The position numbers and the translations under genes were made by a program. The notes beneath the pieces are model-generated. The model made no database searches. It saw nothing but the letters and a program-made list of their open reading frames with translations, and was not told the DNA's origin. A stretch of 38,107 bases of DNA from Martinezella lusitana (GTDB taxonomy: Bacteria > Pseudomonadota > Alphaproteobacteria > Rhizobiales > Rhizobiaceae), in the NCBI RefSeq assembly GCF_900094565.1, contig NZ_FMAF01000045.1, positions 1 to 38,107 of the forward strand. The letters run 5' to 3'. Below are positions 1 to 8,582 of this stretch, piece by piece (position 1 is the first letter of the stretch; the number at the start of each line of letters is the position of its first letter).

Positions 1-40
1 TATCCCCTTGCGCACCTGAAATAAGGGCCAAGGGAAACAA

Positions 41-196
41 GCGACAAATCGCTCACCGATTTGCGCTGGACGCGATAAGCCGCTCAAGCGGCTTACGCTG
101 GTAATACGGGACAAACCCTCCGGGTTTGCTCGGGCGCGATAAACCGCTCAAGCGGTTTACGCTGGACGCGATAAGCCGCTTTGCGGCTTACGCTGG
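41..196. repeat. Tandem array of five short hairpin units
   Basis: Four units of about 29-30 bases (41-69, 72-101, 136-165, 168-196) share the frame GCGA...CGCTGG around a palindrome. A fifth unit (108-134) has the same architecture with different flanks. The stems differ but pair perfectly in every unit: CAAATCG/CGATTTG, TAAGCCGCT/AGCGGCTTA, CAAACCC/GGGTTTG, TAAACCGCT/AGCGGTTTA and TAAGCCGC/GCGGCTTA. The array ends four bases before tRNA-fMet. In rhizobia this tRNA usually follows 5S rRNA, so the array may lie in the tail of an rrn transcript; that part is inference because the upstream DNA is not in the window. Confidence 0.8.
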
Positions 197-199
197 TAA

Positions 200-276
<77 letters not shown>

Positions 277-489
277 AATCACCCAAATGCATATACTTCA
301 AAGCCGTTTCGGCGTTCAGGGACTTGCCGGAGTGCGCACCCAGCAGGGCGGCCACCTCAAGCAGCGCCCTACCTCCGCCTCCCACATGGGCCACGGCGTC
401 CTCAATAGCTGACATGCCATAGCTCGCAACCCGAGCAGCATGAAGAATGAGCCGCGCTCAAGCAAAGAGCCTGCCTGGAAGCCCGGCTA

Positions 490-1548
490 TTACAGCTCCG
501 GAGTGAGAATGCAGCATTGCTCGGGCACCGGCACGAGCACGGCCACATTGCCGGCTGCCAGCGGGTCCGACAAAGCGCCGTTGGCAACGATATCGCCGGC
601 CGGCGTCGTGCATTGATATTGATAGGCCCGGCCGAGATAGGTTCTCGTTCCCAAGACCGCCGGCAAGCCATTGCCTTCCTGCTGCACCGAAAGGCCGTCG
701 GCGCGGCAACCGAGGATGAAATCATCGGGAATCAGTCCGAAATCATCCTGCGACAGCGTGATCTTCGCGCCACCGGCGCCTTCTGCCGTGACCAGCGCCC
801 CATCGCGCGCGATAGTCCGCAACGGCAGCAGGTTCTCGAAGCCGACGAAACGGGCAACGAAGGCATTGGCCGGTTTGCGGTAAAGGACTTCTGGCGTATC
901 GAGTTGCATGATGCGGCCGGCATTCATGATGGCGACGCGATCCGAAATCGAGAAGGCTTCCTCCTGGTCATGCGTCACGTAAAGCGAGGTCGTGCCGTTT
1001 ACGCGCTGTAGTTGCCGGATTTCGACGCGCATGTCGATCCTCAGCTTGGCGTCGAGATTGGAAAGCGGTTCGTCGAACATCAACAGCGGCGGCTCGATGA
1101 CGAGGGCGCGCGCCAGCGCGACACGCTGCTTCTGGCCGCCGGAGAGCGCGGCAGGAAGACGGTCGCCAAGGCCGGAAAGGCCGACGCGTTCCAGCATGGC
1201 CGCGGCTTTCTGCCGGCGCTCCTGTGCCGCGATGCGGCGTTGCTTCAGGCCGAAGGCAACGTTTTCAAGGACCGTCAGATGTGGAAACAGCGCATAGTTC
1301 TGGAACACCAGGCCGATATCCCGGGCATGCGCCGGAAGCGTGGTCAGATCGCGGTCACCCAGTCTTATCGCGCCGCTCGTCGGTTGCAGGAATCCGGCGA
1401 CGAGCCGCAGCGTCGTCGTCTTGCCGCAGCCGCTGGAGCCAAGCAGCGAGACAAGCTCCCCCGCTGCGACGGACAGCGACAGGTCCTGCAGCACCGGCGT
1501 CTTGCCGTAATGGGCGCTGATGGATTGGATGGTAAGCGATACGGTCAC
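490..1548 (-). CDS. ABC transporter ATP-binding protein, PotA/FbpC type
   Basis: This 352-residue ATPase energises the importer encoded by the next three genes upstream on the same strand. The Walker A motif GSSGCGKTT lies near residue 37, the Q-loop (VFQNYALFPHL) near 82, the ABC signature LSGGQKQR near 135 and Walker B (LLMFDEPLSNLD) near 155. The switch histidine is in YVTHDQEEA. The last 120 residues fit the TOBE-type substrate regulatory domain typical of polyamine, iron and 2-aminoethylphosphonate importers. The start is GTG, six bases after the permease stop codon. It is the last gene of a four-gene minus-strand operon, and it faces the tRNA with no obvious terminator between. The substrate cannot be told from the ATPase. 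Confidence 0.93.
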   Translation of the reverse strand: MTVSLTIQSISAHYGKTPVLQDLSLSVAAGELVSLLGSSGCGKTTTLRLVAGFLQPTSGAIRLGDRDLTTLPAHARDIGLVFQNYALFPHLTVLENVAFGLKQRRIAAQERRQKAAAMLERVGLSGLGDRLPAALSGGQKQRVALARALVIEPPLLMFDEPLSNLDAKLRIDMRVEIRQLQRVNGTTSLYVTHDQEEAFSISDRVAIMNAGRIMQLDTPEVLYRKPANAFVARFVGFENLLPLRTIARDGALVTAEGAGGAKITLSQDDFGLIPDDFILGCRADGLSVQQEGNGLPAVLGTRTYLGRAYQYQCTTPAGDIVANGALSDPLAAGNVAVLVPVPEQCCILTPEL

Positions 1549-1554
1549 GGGCGG

Positions 1555-2343
1555 CTACTTTGTCAGGAAGGTGAGGCCCAGGGTCGCTTCGACGACCGCC
1601 ATGACGGCGACTGTCACGAGCATCAGCAGCACGGAGACCGAGGCGATGGTCGGGTCGAAGAACTGTTCCATATGGGCGAGGATCTGGATCGGAAGAGTGG
1701 AGATACCGGGACCGGTCAGGAAGACCGAGACGGAGACATCGTTGATAGAGGTAATGAAGGCGAGAATGAAGGCGGCGATGACGCCGGCGCGGATATTCGG
1801 CAGCACCACCGTCAGGAAGGTCTTCAGTGGCGGGCAGCCCAGACTGATCGCCGCCTCTTCTATGGAGAAGTCGAAGCTGGCGAGGCTGGCGCTGACAACG
1901 CGCACGGAATAGGGCAGCACCAGCAGCGCGTGACCGATCAGCAGGCTTGGGAAGATCGGAAGTCCGAGGCCGATGGTGACCGATTTCATCAACGAAAAAC
2001 CGAAGACGATCTCCGGAACAAGGATCGGAAGGACGAAGAGCGTCGAAAGCCAGCTCGGCAACTCCACTCTGTATCGGCTGATGGCATAGGCGGCGGGGAT
2101 GCCGATCAGCAGCGAAAGCACTGTTCCAAGCAAGGCGAGTTCGAGGCTGGTAATGGCAGTCGTGCGAAAGGCCTCGATCTCGAAGATGTTCCAGAACCAG
2201 TGCAGCGTCAGGCCCTGCGGCGGGAAGGTGAGGTAGCTGGTGTCGCTGAAGGCGGAGCCGATGATGATGACGAGCGGCGCCAAAAGGAACAGGAAGACGC
2301 AAGCCGTGAAAGCGATGAGCGCTGGGTGGACGGATCTTGCCAT
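1555..2343 (-). CDS. ABC transporter permease, PotC type
   Basis: This 262-residue inner-membrane protein has six predicted membrane segments, the first near residues 10-30 (ALIAFTACVFLFLLAPLVII). The EAA loop that contacts the ATPase is near residues 160-180 (IEEAAISLGCPPLKTF). Length and order match the second permease (PotC/CysW-like) of spermidine/putrescine-type importers. It begins four bases after the stop codon of the upstream permease and ends six bases before the ATPase start, so the genes are co-transcribed and probably translationally coupled. The substrate is unknown. Confidence 0.92.
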   Translation of the reverse strand: MARSVHPALIAFTACVFLFLLAPLVIIIGSAFSDTSYLTFPPQGLTLHWFWNIFEIEAFRTTAITSLELALLGTVLSLLIGIPAAYAISRYRVELPSWLSTLFVLPILVPEIVFGFSLMKSVTIGLGLPIFPSLLIGHALLVLPYSVRVVSASLASFDFSIEEAAISLGCPPLKTFLTVVLPNIRAGVIAAFILAFITSINDVSVSVFLTGPGISTLPIQILAHMEQFFDPTIASVSVLLMLVTVAVMAVVEATLGLTFLTK

Positions 2344-2347
2344 ATCG

Positions 2348-3172
2348 TCACACTGCCATCGGGTTCAGCCGTCGGGCGATGCGGCTCATGATCGCCACGA
2401 TACCGATCGTCACGACGACCATGATGGCGGCAATCGTCGAGGCTCCGACCCAGTCGAAGGTGACCATGGCGCGCTGGTAGAGGAAGGTGCCCATCATCAT
2501 CTGCTTTTCGCCGCCGAGCAGCTGCGGCGTGGCATAGGAGGTGAAGCTGCCGGTAAAGACCAGCACGGCGCCGACGATGAGGCCGGGCGTGGCGAGCGGC
2601 AGGATGACCTGTCTAAATGTCGCCGCCGGCGTCGCGCCGAGTGAAGTTGCCGCCTGGATCAGGTCCTGCGGTATGCCTTCGAGCACACCGACAAGGGTGA
2701 GGATCATCAGCGGCACGAAAAGATAGACCATCGCGACGATGACCGAACCTTCAGTATAGAGCATCGAGAGCGGCTCGCTGATGACGCCGACCGAGAGCAG
2801 CATGGTGTTGAGAATGCCGTTCTTGCCGAGAATGATCAGCCAGGCGAAGGAGCGCACGACGACCCCGGTCAGCAGGGGAAAGACCGCGGCGATGATCATC
2901 AGGCTTTTCGCGCGACCCGGCATTTGCGCGATGACATAGGCGGCGATGAACCCGACGACGAGGGAGATCGCCGTCGTCACAAGGGCGACTTCTATCGTTC
3001 GGTAGAGCACCGTGCGGCGAAAGCCGCTGGTGAAGAAGGCGACATAGGGAGAAAACATACCCTTGGGTTCGCCGAATGTCGCCGCGATCGTGATGATTAC
3101 GGGGACGAGAAGGAATAGCACCACGGCTGTCATCGCCGGCGCCGTCAAACCCCATTTTGCAAGATGCTTCAT
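2348..3172 (-). CDS. ABC transporter permease, PotB type
   Basis: This 274-residue inner-membrane permease is the first of the pair. Its N-terminal segment (GLTAPAMTAVVLFLLVPVII) is followed by further hydrophobic segments, and the EAA-type loop lies near residues 180-200 (DLIQAATSLGATPAATF). I chose the ATG at 3172, which begins MKHLAKWG and directly precedes the first membrane segment. An in-frame GTG at 3214 would add 14 unremarkable residues but lies only six bases after the substrate-binding protein stop, so it cannot be excluded. With its neighbours it forms a type I importer of the polyamine/iron/opine group. Confidence 0.9.
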   Translation of the reverse strand: MKHLAKWGLTAPAMTAVVLFLLVPVIITIAATFGEPKGMFSPYVAFFTSGFRRTVLYRTIEVALVTTAISLVVGFIAAYVIAQMPGRAKSLMIIAAVFPLLTGVVVRSFAWLIILGKNGILNTMLLSVGVISEPLSMLYTEGSVIVAMVYLFVPLMILTLVGVLEGIPQDLIQAATSLGATPAATFRQVILPLATPGLIVGAVLVFTGSFTSYATPQLLGGEKQMMMGTFLYQRAMVTFDWVGASTIAAIMVVVTIGIVAIMSRIARRLNPMAV

Positions 3173-3220
3173 CAAACGAATTCCGTAAGGGATGCCGCCG
3201 GGTCGCCGCGGCACGCCCTG

Positions 3221-4258
3221 TTACATGCCGAAGATCTCGTTCCAGCGATCGATCCAGTCCGATTGCGCTTCATTCAGCTTGGCATAATCGATGCGGGTGA
3301 GCTTGGCGATCATGTCGGGACCGTAGGTCCAGAGCTTCGCCTTGTCGGGCGTCAGCACGACCTTGGTGGAAACAGGCGCATCCACGCCCTGCTCGGCCTC
3401 TGCCTGCTGGACGTCCTTCGACAGGATGAAATTGATGAACTGGTGGGCGAGCTCGACATTTTCCGAGCCCTTGGGAATGTTGACCGTATTGAGGGTGGCG
3501 ACATCGCCTTCCTTGAGAGCGGCCCAGGCCATCGTGGGAACGGCTGATTGCATCGATGCCAGGGTGAAGTCCTGTGCCAGAGCCACCTTGGCCTCGCCCG
3601 TCGAGATCAGGTTCACGAGCTCGGAGCCGGTATTGTAGTTCTTGACGACATTCGGCTTCAGTGCGCTGATCGCTTCGAAGGCCTTGTCGGCATCGTCATA
3701 GGGATCGGCACCTGCATGCTTGGCGGCCTGAAGCACCGTCAGTGGCCCGGCCGTCGTGGTGATGCCCGGAAGCGTGACGGCGCCCTTCAAGTCGTTGCGC
3801 CAGAGATCGTTCCAGGAGGTAATCGGCGTGACGACCTTCGCCGTATCGTAGACGATGCCCACGCGGCCGATCGTATAGGCGGGGCCGTAATTGCCCTGCG
3901 GTGCCTTGGCGAGATCGTAGAGATCGGCAAGGTTCGGAATCTTGTTGCGATCGAGCTCCTGAAAGAGACCCTGCTGAATGCCGACCTGCGAATAGCTGTC
4001 CGTCAGGTAGATCACATCGACGCCCTTGCCGCCGCGCAGCTTCAGCTTGTTGAGACGATCGGCATTGTTGCCCGTTTCGAAGACGACGTCGCAGCCGCAG
4101 ATCTTCTTGAAAGGCTCGATAATGTTCGCCTTCATCTTCTCGCCGTTGTAGCCCCACCAGGAAATGGTCAGCGTTTTTGCCTGCGCATAGGCCGGCAGGA
4201 CGACAGTGGCAGCAAGAATCGCAAAGCCCGCGACATGGGCAAGAGTGAGGCCTTTCAT
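3221..4258 (-). CDS. Periplasmic substrate-binding protein of polyamine/iron-type ABC importer
   Basis: This 345-residue secreted receptor is encoded first in the importer operon. Residues 1-27 form a signal peptide (MKGLTLAHVAGFAILAATVV, cleavage near AYAQA-KTL). The mature protein opens with TLTISWWGYNGEKM, typical of PotD/FbpA-like binding proteins of solute-binding families 1 and 8. The ATG at 4258 is preferred over one 14 codons upstream because AAAGGA sits at suitable spacing and the signal peptide starts there. A CGCDVVFETG stretch with two cysteines near residue 56 may form a disulphide. Identity of the ligand is not visible. The linked amidohydrolase suggests a nitrogenous, possibly purine-like compound; that is inference. 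Confidence 0.9.
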   Translation of the reverse strand: MKGLTLAHVAGFAILAATVVLPAYAQAKTLTISWWGYNGEKMKANIIEPFKKICGCDVVFETGNNADRLNKLKLRGGKGVDVIYLTDSYSQVGIQQGLFQELDRNKIPNLADLYDLAKAPQGNYGPAYTIGRVGIVYDTAKVVTPITSWNDLWRNDLKGAVTLPGITTTAGPLTVLQAAKHAGADPYDDADKAFEAISALKPNVVKNYNTGSELVNLISTGEAKVALAQDFTLASMQSAVPTMAWAALKEGDVATLNTVNIPKGSENVELAHQFINFILSKDVQQAEAEQGVDAPVSTKVVLTPDKAKLWTYGPDMIAKLTRIDYAKLNEAQSDWIDRWNEIFGM

Positions 4259-4309
4259 TATCGAAATCCTTTGGTCAATGAAATCAGGCATATGCTTCAA
4301 GCTTGCAGG

Positions 4310-4338
4310 ATACTATTTTTCGAGCACCGGCTTTACAA
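4310..4338 (-). promoter_or_regulatory. Predicted promoter of the ABC importer operon
   Basis: On the minus strand TTGTAA (4338-4333) and TAGTAT (4315-4310) are separated by exactly 17 bases. Transcription would start near 4303, giving a 5' leader of about 45 bases before the ATG at 4258. It lies in the 268-base divergent region between the importer and the amidohydrolase gene. I see no equally good plus-strand promoter there. Confidence 0.55.
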
Positions 4339-4526
4339 GCCCAACAATTGAGCACGGGACAGTTTTTCCGCCGCTGCATCGGCAGGCCAAATATTTCGGC
4401 GCGCATGATAGCCGGAAATGCAACCCTTTGAGATAATTTGGTTTCTTTCAAGCAAGACAGACCGCTTTACACGCCGGATCGCCATCTCTACCCTCGGCGG
4501 ATCGAATTCTCGCAGGCATACCTATC

Positions 4527-6404
4527 ATGACGTCTCCGACGACAAATCTCCCCGACGATCTGCTGGTGAACGCGGCTGACGAGGTGTTGATCCGCCAGGA
4601 TCTGACGCTCACCGCACTTGGTCGCCGTCCTGCCGACCGCTTGCTGCGGGTCGGTCGGCTGCTTGACGTGCATAGCCGCACCTGGCTCGAGGATCAGGAG
4701 ATCGTCATCAAGGGCAGGCGCATTGCCTATGTCGGCCCGGCCGGCAGCTATGAGGGCGAGGTCGGCGAGCGTGTCCACGAGCCGCATCTTGTGGCCGTTC
4801 CCGGTTTCGGTGAGGCGCACAAGCATATCGAGAGCTCGCATTTGACGCCGGAATGGGAGGCCGCTCTGGTCATGCCGCACGGTGTCACTTGGACCTGCGA
4901 GGCGAGTCACGAGTTTTCCAATGTGAACGGCGCCCGCAATCTCGAATTCTGGCTTGAGGCGCGCCGTCGCGGATCGCCGATGAAGATCTTCCCCTTGCCG
5001 GGCTCGGCCGTGCCGCCGACGGCCTATGAATGGGGCGGCGGCCACTTCGGCTATGACGAGCAGAAAGCCTTTCTCGGCGAAAGCCTGATGGTCGCCGGGC
5101 TCGACGAGGTGATGGATTGGCCTTCGGTCAGCAATCCGGAGAATCCGGCTTATGACCGTCTATGGGGCATGATCCGCGCCACCTTCGAGCAGCGTGGCGT
5201 CGTCGAGGGCCACGGCGCCGGCCTGCGCGATCTGGCGTCGATCAATGCCTTCGCCGGCGCGGGCGTCGCCTCCGATCATGAAGGCTGGTTCCTCGATGAG
5301 ATCTGGGAGAAGCTGACGCACGGCCTGTTCATCGAGCTTCGGCCGCATTCCTTGCCCGAGGTCATTCAGGGGCTGATCGAAAAAAGCCTGTCCGACTGGT
5401 CGCAGATCGCTTTCGTCACGGATGACCGCAGCGCCTCCGATACGCTGAAAATCGGAGCGACCGATCACAATGTCCGGCTTGCGATCGAGAATGGATTGGC
5501 TCCCGAGATCGCCATTCAATGCGTGACGATCAATCCGGCGCGGCATATGCGGCTTACGCCCTGGGTCGGCTCGATCGCGCCCGGCCGCTTTGCCGATATC
5601 GTGCTTCTGGACGATGTGGAGAGGCTGTCGATCGCCAAGGTGTGGGCTGATGGTAAGCAGGCTTCCGAAGGCACGAGTTTCGTCGGCGTCCGCCCCGAGA
5701 TCGACTGGCCGGATTGGGCGACGAAGACGGTGCGGATCGACAGGGTCGTCGCGCCACAGGATTTTCGCATCGCCGCGCCCTCGGATGCCGCGACGGCGAA
5801 GGCGGCGCTGCTGCGGCCATTCCATTGGGCCGACGATTTCATCACCATGGATCTGCCGGTCCGGGATGGCGCCGTCCAGCGCGATCCGGATCGCAATGTC
5901 ACCAAATTTGCGATCGTCGACCGGTTTTCGGGCGAGGCCAAGGTTTCCCGCATGTTCTGGCTGGGCACCGGGCCGCGCACGCCGGATACGGCGCTCGGAG
6001 CGACGCTCGGCCACGACAAGCACAATATCTGGGTCGTCGGTTCCTCCGACGAAGCCATGGCAATGGTCGCCAATGCGCTCAATGAGCAGCAGGGCGGCTG
6101 GGTACTGGTTTCAGGTGGGAAGGTCGTCGCCCGCGTCCACTATGAGGTCGGTGGCCTGATGACGGCGCGATCGGCGGAGGAACTCGATGTGGAAATGCAG
6201 AGGCTTTATGCTGCCGGCGCTGAGATCGATTGGATGTACGAGCCGACTTTCTCGCCCCGCTGGTGGCCGGGTTTCCCCGAGCGCCTCTCCTTTGCGACGC
6301 TGACCTGTGCGCCATGGCGCTGGGTTCTTGTGGCGCCGTCTGAGCATGCGCCGGAAGGTTTTGTCAATGTCGCGACTGGAGAGACGCATCCCGTCGTCTG
6401 GTAA
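4527..6404 (+). CDS. Adenine deaminase-family amidohydrolase, divergent member
   Basis: This 625-residue metal-dependent hydrolase belongs to the adenine deaminase family (COG1001-like). The metal-site motifs align with those of the canonical family member at 29300-31087: GEAHKHIESSHLTP here against DTHMHIESSMVTP there, then the glutamate of ASHEFSNV, GHGAG, SDHEG and VTDD. The two histidines of HxH, the later histidines and the final aspartate are kept. The acidic residue before the first histidine is Glu instead of Asp, GHARNL has become GHGAGL, and CTDD has become VTDD. The C-terminal domain is present. The gene diverges from the importer and is followed by an isomerase-like gene. Likely a cytoplasmic deaminase or cyclic-amide hydrolase on an imported compound; adenine itself is not assured. 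Confidence 0.85.
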   Translation: MTSPTTNLPDDLLVNAADEVLIRQDLTLTALGRRPADRLLRVGRLLDVHSRTWLEDQEIVIKGRRIAYVGPAGSYEGEVGERVHEPHLVAVPGFGEAHKHIESSHLTPEWEAALVMPHGVTWTCEASHEFSNVNGARNLEFWLEARRRGSPMKIFPLPGSAVPPTAYEWGGGHFGYDEQKAFLGESLMVAGLDEVMDWPSVSNPENPAYDRLWGMIRATFEQRGVVEGHGAGLRDLASINAFAGAGVASDHEGWFLDEIWEKLTHGLFIELRPHSLPEVIQGLIEKSLSDWSQIAFVTDDRSASDTLKIGATDHNVRLAIENGLAPEIAIQCVTINPARHMRLTPWVGSIAPGRFADIVLLDDVERLSIAKVWADGKQASEGTSFVGVRPEIDWPDWATKTVRIDRVVAPQDFRIAAPSDAATAKAALLRPFHWADDFITMDLPVRDGAVQRDPDRNVTKFAIVDRFSGEAKVSRMFWLGTGPRTPDTALGATLGHDKHNIWVVGSSDEAMAMVANALNEQQGGWVLVSGGKVVARVHYEVGGLMTARSAEELDVEMQRLYAAGAEIDWMYEPTFSPRWWPGFPERLSFATLTCAPWRWVLVAPSEHAPEGFVNVATGETHPVVW

Positions 6405-6470
6405 GGGATAGCTATATCTCACGCATTGGATATCCTTTATCAGGCGACGGGATATCAACTCCGCCGGCTC

Positions 6471-6498
6471 TTGACGGCCGAACATCGTTTCATAATTA
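6471..6498 (+). promoter_or_regulatory. Possible promoter ahead of the TIM-barrel gene
   Basis: TTGACG (6471-6476) and TAATTA (6493-6498) are 16 bases apart in the 148-base gap after the amidohydrolase. GGATATC occurs at 6428-6434 and GATATC again shortly after. The gene may therefore have its own promoter besides read-through. Weak evidence: only consensus similarity. Confidence 0.35.
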
Positions 6499-6552
6499 TC
6501 CGTTTGGTTACTTACGCCGCGCTGCGGGCGATGAGACAAGGCGGAGGAGGCC

Positions 6553-7401
6553 GTGGTGATTGCCGTTGACAATGATGGGCCGCACATGACGTTGGCATTT
6601 TCGACGCTCGGATGCGCCGACCTCGAATTGGACGAAGCCCTTGCCTTGGCGGCGCGCTACGGTCTCGATGCCATCGAAATTCGCGCGCTTGGCGGCACGA
6701 TCGATCTGGCGACTCATTTTACCGAAAGATTCGGTTCGCCTGCCGGCCTCGCGCGTGCGCTGGAAGCCTCCGCCGTGCGCGTTTGCGCCTTCAACACCTC
6801 GCTGCGGCTCGTCGGCGCGACATACCAGGCAAAGGAAGAGTTCCTGCGCTATCTGCCTTGGGCGGAGGCGGTCGGCGTCAGATCCCTGCGGGTTTTCGAT
6901 GGCGGCGATAGCGGAGATGCCGGAGAAGTGGCGGAGGCTCTGTCGACACTGCAATGGTGGCGGGAAACGGCCGTCCGCGAGGGTTTCAGCGCGGAGATGA
7001 TCGTGGAAACACATGATTTTCTCGTGCAGCCGGATGCCATCGCTCGTCTTCTGGAAGGAGCGCCCGATTGCGCGCTTCTCTGGGATACCCACCACACCTG
7101 GCGCAAGGGAGGGCGGGATCCTGTCGAGACCTGGAAACAGGTGCGGGGCAATACGCGGCATCTTCATGTGAAGGACAGTATCTCCAAGCCGGGGCCGAAG
7201 CTGCCATATAGCTATGTGCTGCCGGGCAGCGGCGAATTTCCCATGGCTGCGCTGCGTTCCGCGCTCGCCGCCGATGGTTATGACGGTGTCATGAGCCTCG
7301 AATGGGAGAAGCTGTGGCACGTCGAACTGCCGTCGTTGGATCTGGCTCTTCAGGCGGCAAGGCGAAGCGGCTGGTGGCCGCCGGCGGCGGCCGGAAAGTG
7401 A
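6553..7401 (+). CDS. Sugar phosphate isomerase/epimerase-like TIM-barrel enzyme
   Basis: This protein of about 282 residues belongs to the xylose isomerase-like / AP-endonuclease-2 TIM-barrel superfamily. It opens with the typical first strand (LAFSTLGCADLELDEALALA). Probable divalent-metal ligands lie in the expected order: Glu in MIVETHDF, Asp and His in LLWDTHHTW, His in RHLHVKD and Glu in MSLEWEK. A GGAGGAGG ribosome-binding site directly precedes two successive GTG codons (6553 and 6556), so the start is one of these; an internal ATG at 6586 is less likely. It lies 148 bases after the amidohydrolase in the same direction and probably acts on its product or a sugar part of the same substrate. 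Substrate unknown. Confidence 0.85.
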   Translation: MVIAVDNDGPHMTLAFSTLGCADLELDEALALAARYGLDAIEIRALGGTIDLATHFTERFGSPAGLARALEASAVRVCAFNTSLRLVGATYQAKEEFLRYLPWAEAVGVRSLRVFDGGDSGDAGEVAEALSTLQWWRETAVREGFSAEMIVETHDFLVQPDAIARLLEGAPDCALLWDTHHTWRKGGRDPVETWKQVRGNTRHLHVKDSISKPGPKLPYSYVLPGSGEFPMAALRSALAADGYDGVMSLEWEKLWHVELPSLDLALQAARRSGWWPPAAAGK

Positions 7402-7736
7402 CTGGCGAAGTTCGTTAATAATTTAGTTGAATTAGAAATAAGAAAAACGCGCGGTGTTTGACTTTTGCAATGGTTTGTTAATTAGTGTATTAGCATAAAG
7501 TAACTATAAATATTATCGGCGCATCGCGTTGGGTTGACTATCGTCTTCGGCGCAATATCTCCGGCTCATTGAAGGGAACCTCGGTGACATGGGGTTTAAA
7601 GGTGTCTGGAAGATGGGAGGAGCGGATTCTAGGCACCAGAAATCTGATGCATCGCAGGCGCATGCGCGGCTTTCAATCATCGTTCTTTGGTTCCGGATTT
7701 CCGCTTGCGGTCATGTCCCTGGCCAAGGGAGGTTTG
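7402..7736. other. AT-rich intergenic region before the EAL gene
   Basis: About 335 bases without a supported gene. The stretch 7415-7520 is far more AT-rich than its surroundings, with many TTAAT, TAAAT and ATTA steps. Promoter-like plus-strand pairs occur, for example TTGACT (7534-7539) and TATCTC (7556-7561), 16 bases apart. The reading frame of the EAL gene stays open up to a TTG at 7569, but that upstream part uses codons rare in this genome (TTA, CTA, AGA) and has no ribosome-binding site, so I treat it as leader. AT-rich DNA of this kind suits MucR-type binding (inference). Confidence 0.5.
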
Positions 7737-8525
7737 ATGATCGGTAATGGGATTCGCAGCGAGGAGGGACATAGCGCCCTGATTTTACAGGCGATCGCCG
7801 ACGGTGGCCTGAGCTTTGCGGCGCAATGGATCCATGACGTCGAGAATATCGAGGAGATCGCCTATGCGGAAAGCCTGGCGCGCGTAACGGATTCCGATGG
7901 CATCGTTCATACGGCAGGAACGTTCGTTTCGCTTCTCGAGCAACAGGATCGCTGGTTCGATCTCGATTTGCGCATGCTCGACATGGTGTTATCAGCCTTG
8001 GCGGCGGACGCGACCCTTGTACTCGGCTGTAATTTGTCCGTGGCCAGCCTATCCCATCCCGAATGCTTTGCCGGCATCGTCAGCCGAATCGCCCGCCAGC
8101 CAGAGCTTACCCCCCGGCTTGTCGTGGAGATCACCGAAACCTATCCGCTCACTGGTGCTGCCATAGAGTGCGTGAAGATGATCCGCGCACTCGGTTGTCG
8201 CATCGCGATCGACGATTTCGGTTCCGGTTTTGCCACGCCGGAATCCCTGCTTCAGGTCGCTAGCGATATCGTCAAAATCGACGCCTGCTTCATCCGCGAC
8301 AATAGGCCAAGCCGCGAGGGCCGCAACAGTCTTTCATATATTGTCGGTTTTGCCGCATGTTTCGCCCCATCGGTCGTCGTCGAAGGCGTCGAGACGGAGT
8401 CGCAGCTGGAGGCCGCGCGAATGGCCGGCGCAACGCATGTGCAGGGCTTCCTGTTGTCGAAGCCGGTTTCGCTGACGCAGCTTCGGCGGCCCGAGGGCAC
8501 GGCTGGCATGAGGGGGGTAGGATGA
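7737..8525 (+). CDS. EAL-domain cyclic-di-GMP phosphodiesterase
   Basis: This is a stand-alone EAL domain of about 262 residues with no visible sensor or GGDEF part. The signature is YAESLAR near residue 45, so EAL is ESL. Other catalytic residues are present: Asn in GCNLS (about 98), Glu in VVEITET (about 131), the Asp pair in AIDDFGSGFA (about 160), Lys in VKIDACFI (about 180), Glu in VVVEGVET (about 215) and Gln in VQGFLLSKP (about 236). It therefore looks able to hydrolyse cyclic-di-GMP to pGpG in the cytoplasm. I prefer the ATG at 7737 because GGGAGG lies just upstream, although its spacing is short; ATG 7713 or TTG 7569 are alternatives. It precedes two DNA-binding protein genes on the same strand. 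Confidence 0.85.
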   Translation: MIGNGIRSEEGHSALILQAIADGGLSFAAQWIHDVENIEEIAYAESLARVTDSDGIVHTAGTFVSLLEQQDRWFDLDLRMLDMVLSALAADATLVLGCNLSVASLSHPECFAGIVSRIARQPELTPRLVVEITETYPLTGAAIECVKMIRALGCRIAIDDFGSGFATPESLLQVASDIVKIDACFIRDNRPSREGRNSLSYIVGFAACFAPSVVVEGVETESQLEAARMAGATHVQGFLLSKPVSLTQLRRPEGTAGMRGVG

Positions 8526-8561
8526 GCATTCCTGCTGTTGCCCGGCCGTGCGGCGTCGGAA

Positions 8562-8582
8562 TCCGGATACGCCATATCCGGA
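8562..8582. promoter_or_regulatory. Perfect 8-5-8 inverted repeat between EAL and HTH genes
   Basis: TCCGGATA (8562-8569) and TATCCGGA (8575-8582) form a perfect dyad around a five-base centre, with GAA and TTC extending it outwards after one unpaired base. No T-run follows, so it is not a standard terminator. It lies 56 bases upstream of the ATG of the helix-turn-helix gene and could be an operator or an mRNA hairpin. Confidence 0.5.

Noticed and set aside
41..196. CRISPR-like reading of the repeat array near the tRNA
   Set aside because: Units are contiguous palindromes of variable stem, without spacers or adjacent cas genes.
1012..2391. Plus-strand open frame of 459 codons antisense to the ABC ATPase and permease
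   Set aside because: Low-complexity charged peptide and no ribosome-binding site; the minus-strand genes account for the sequence.
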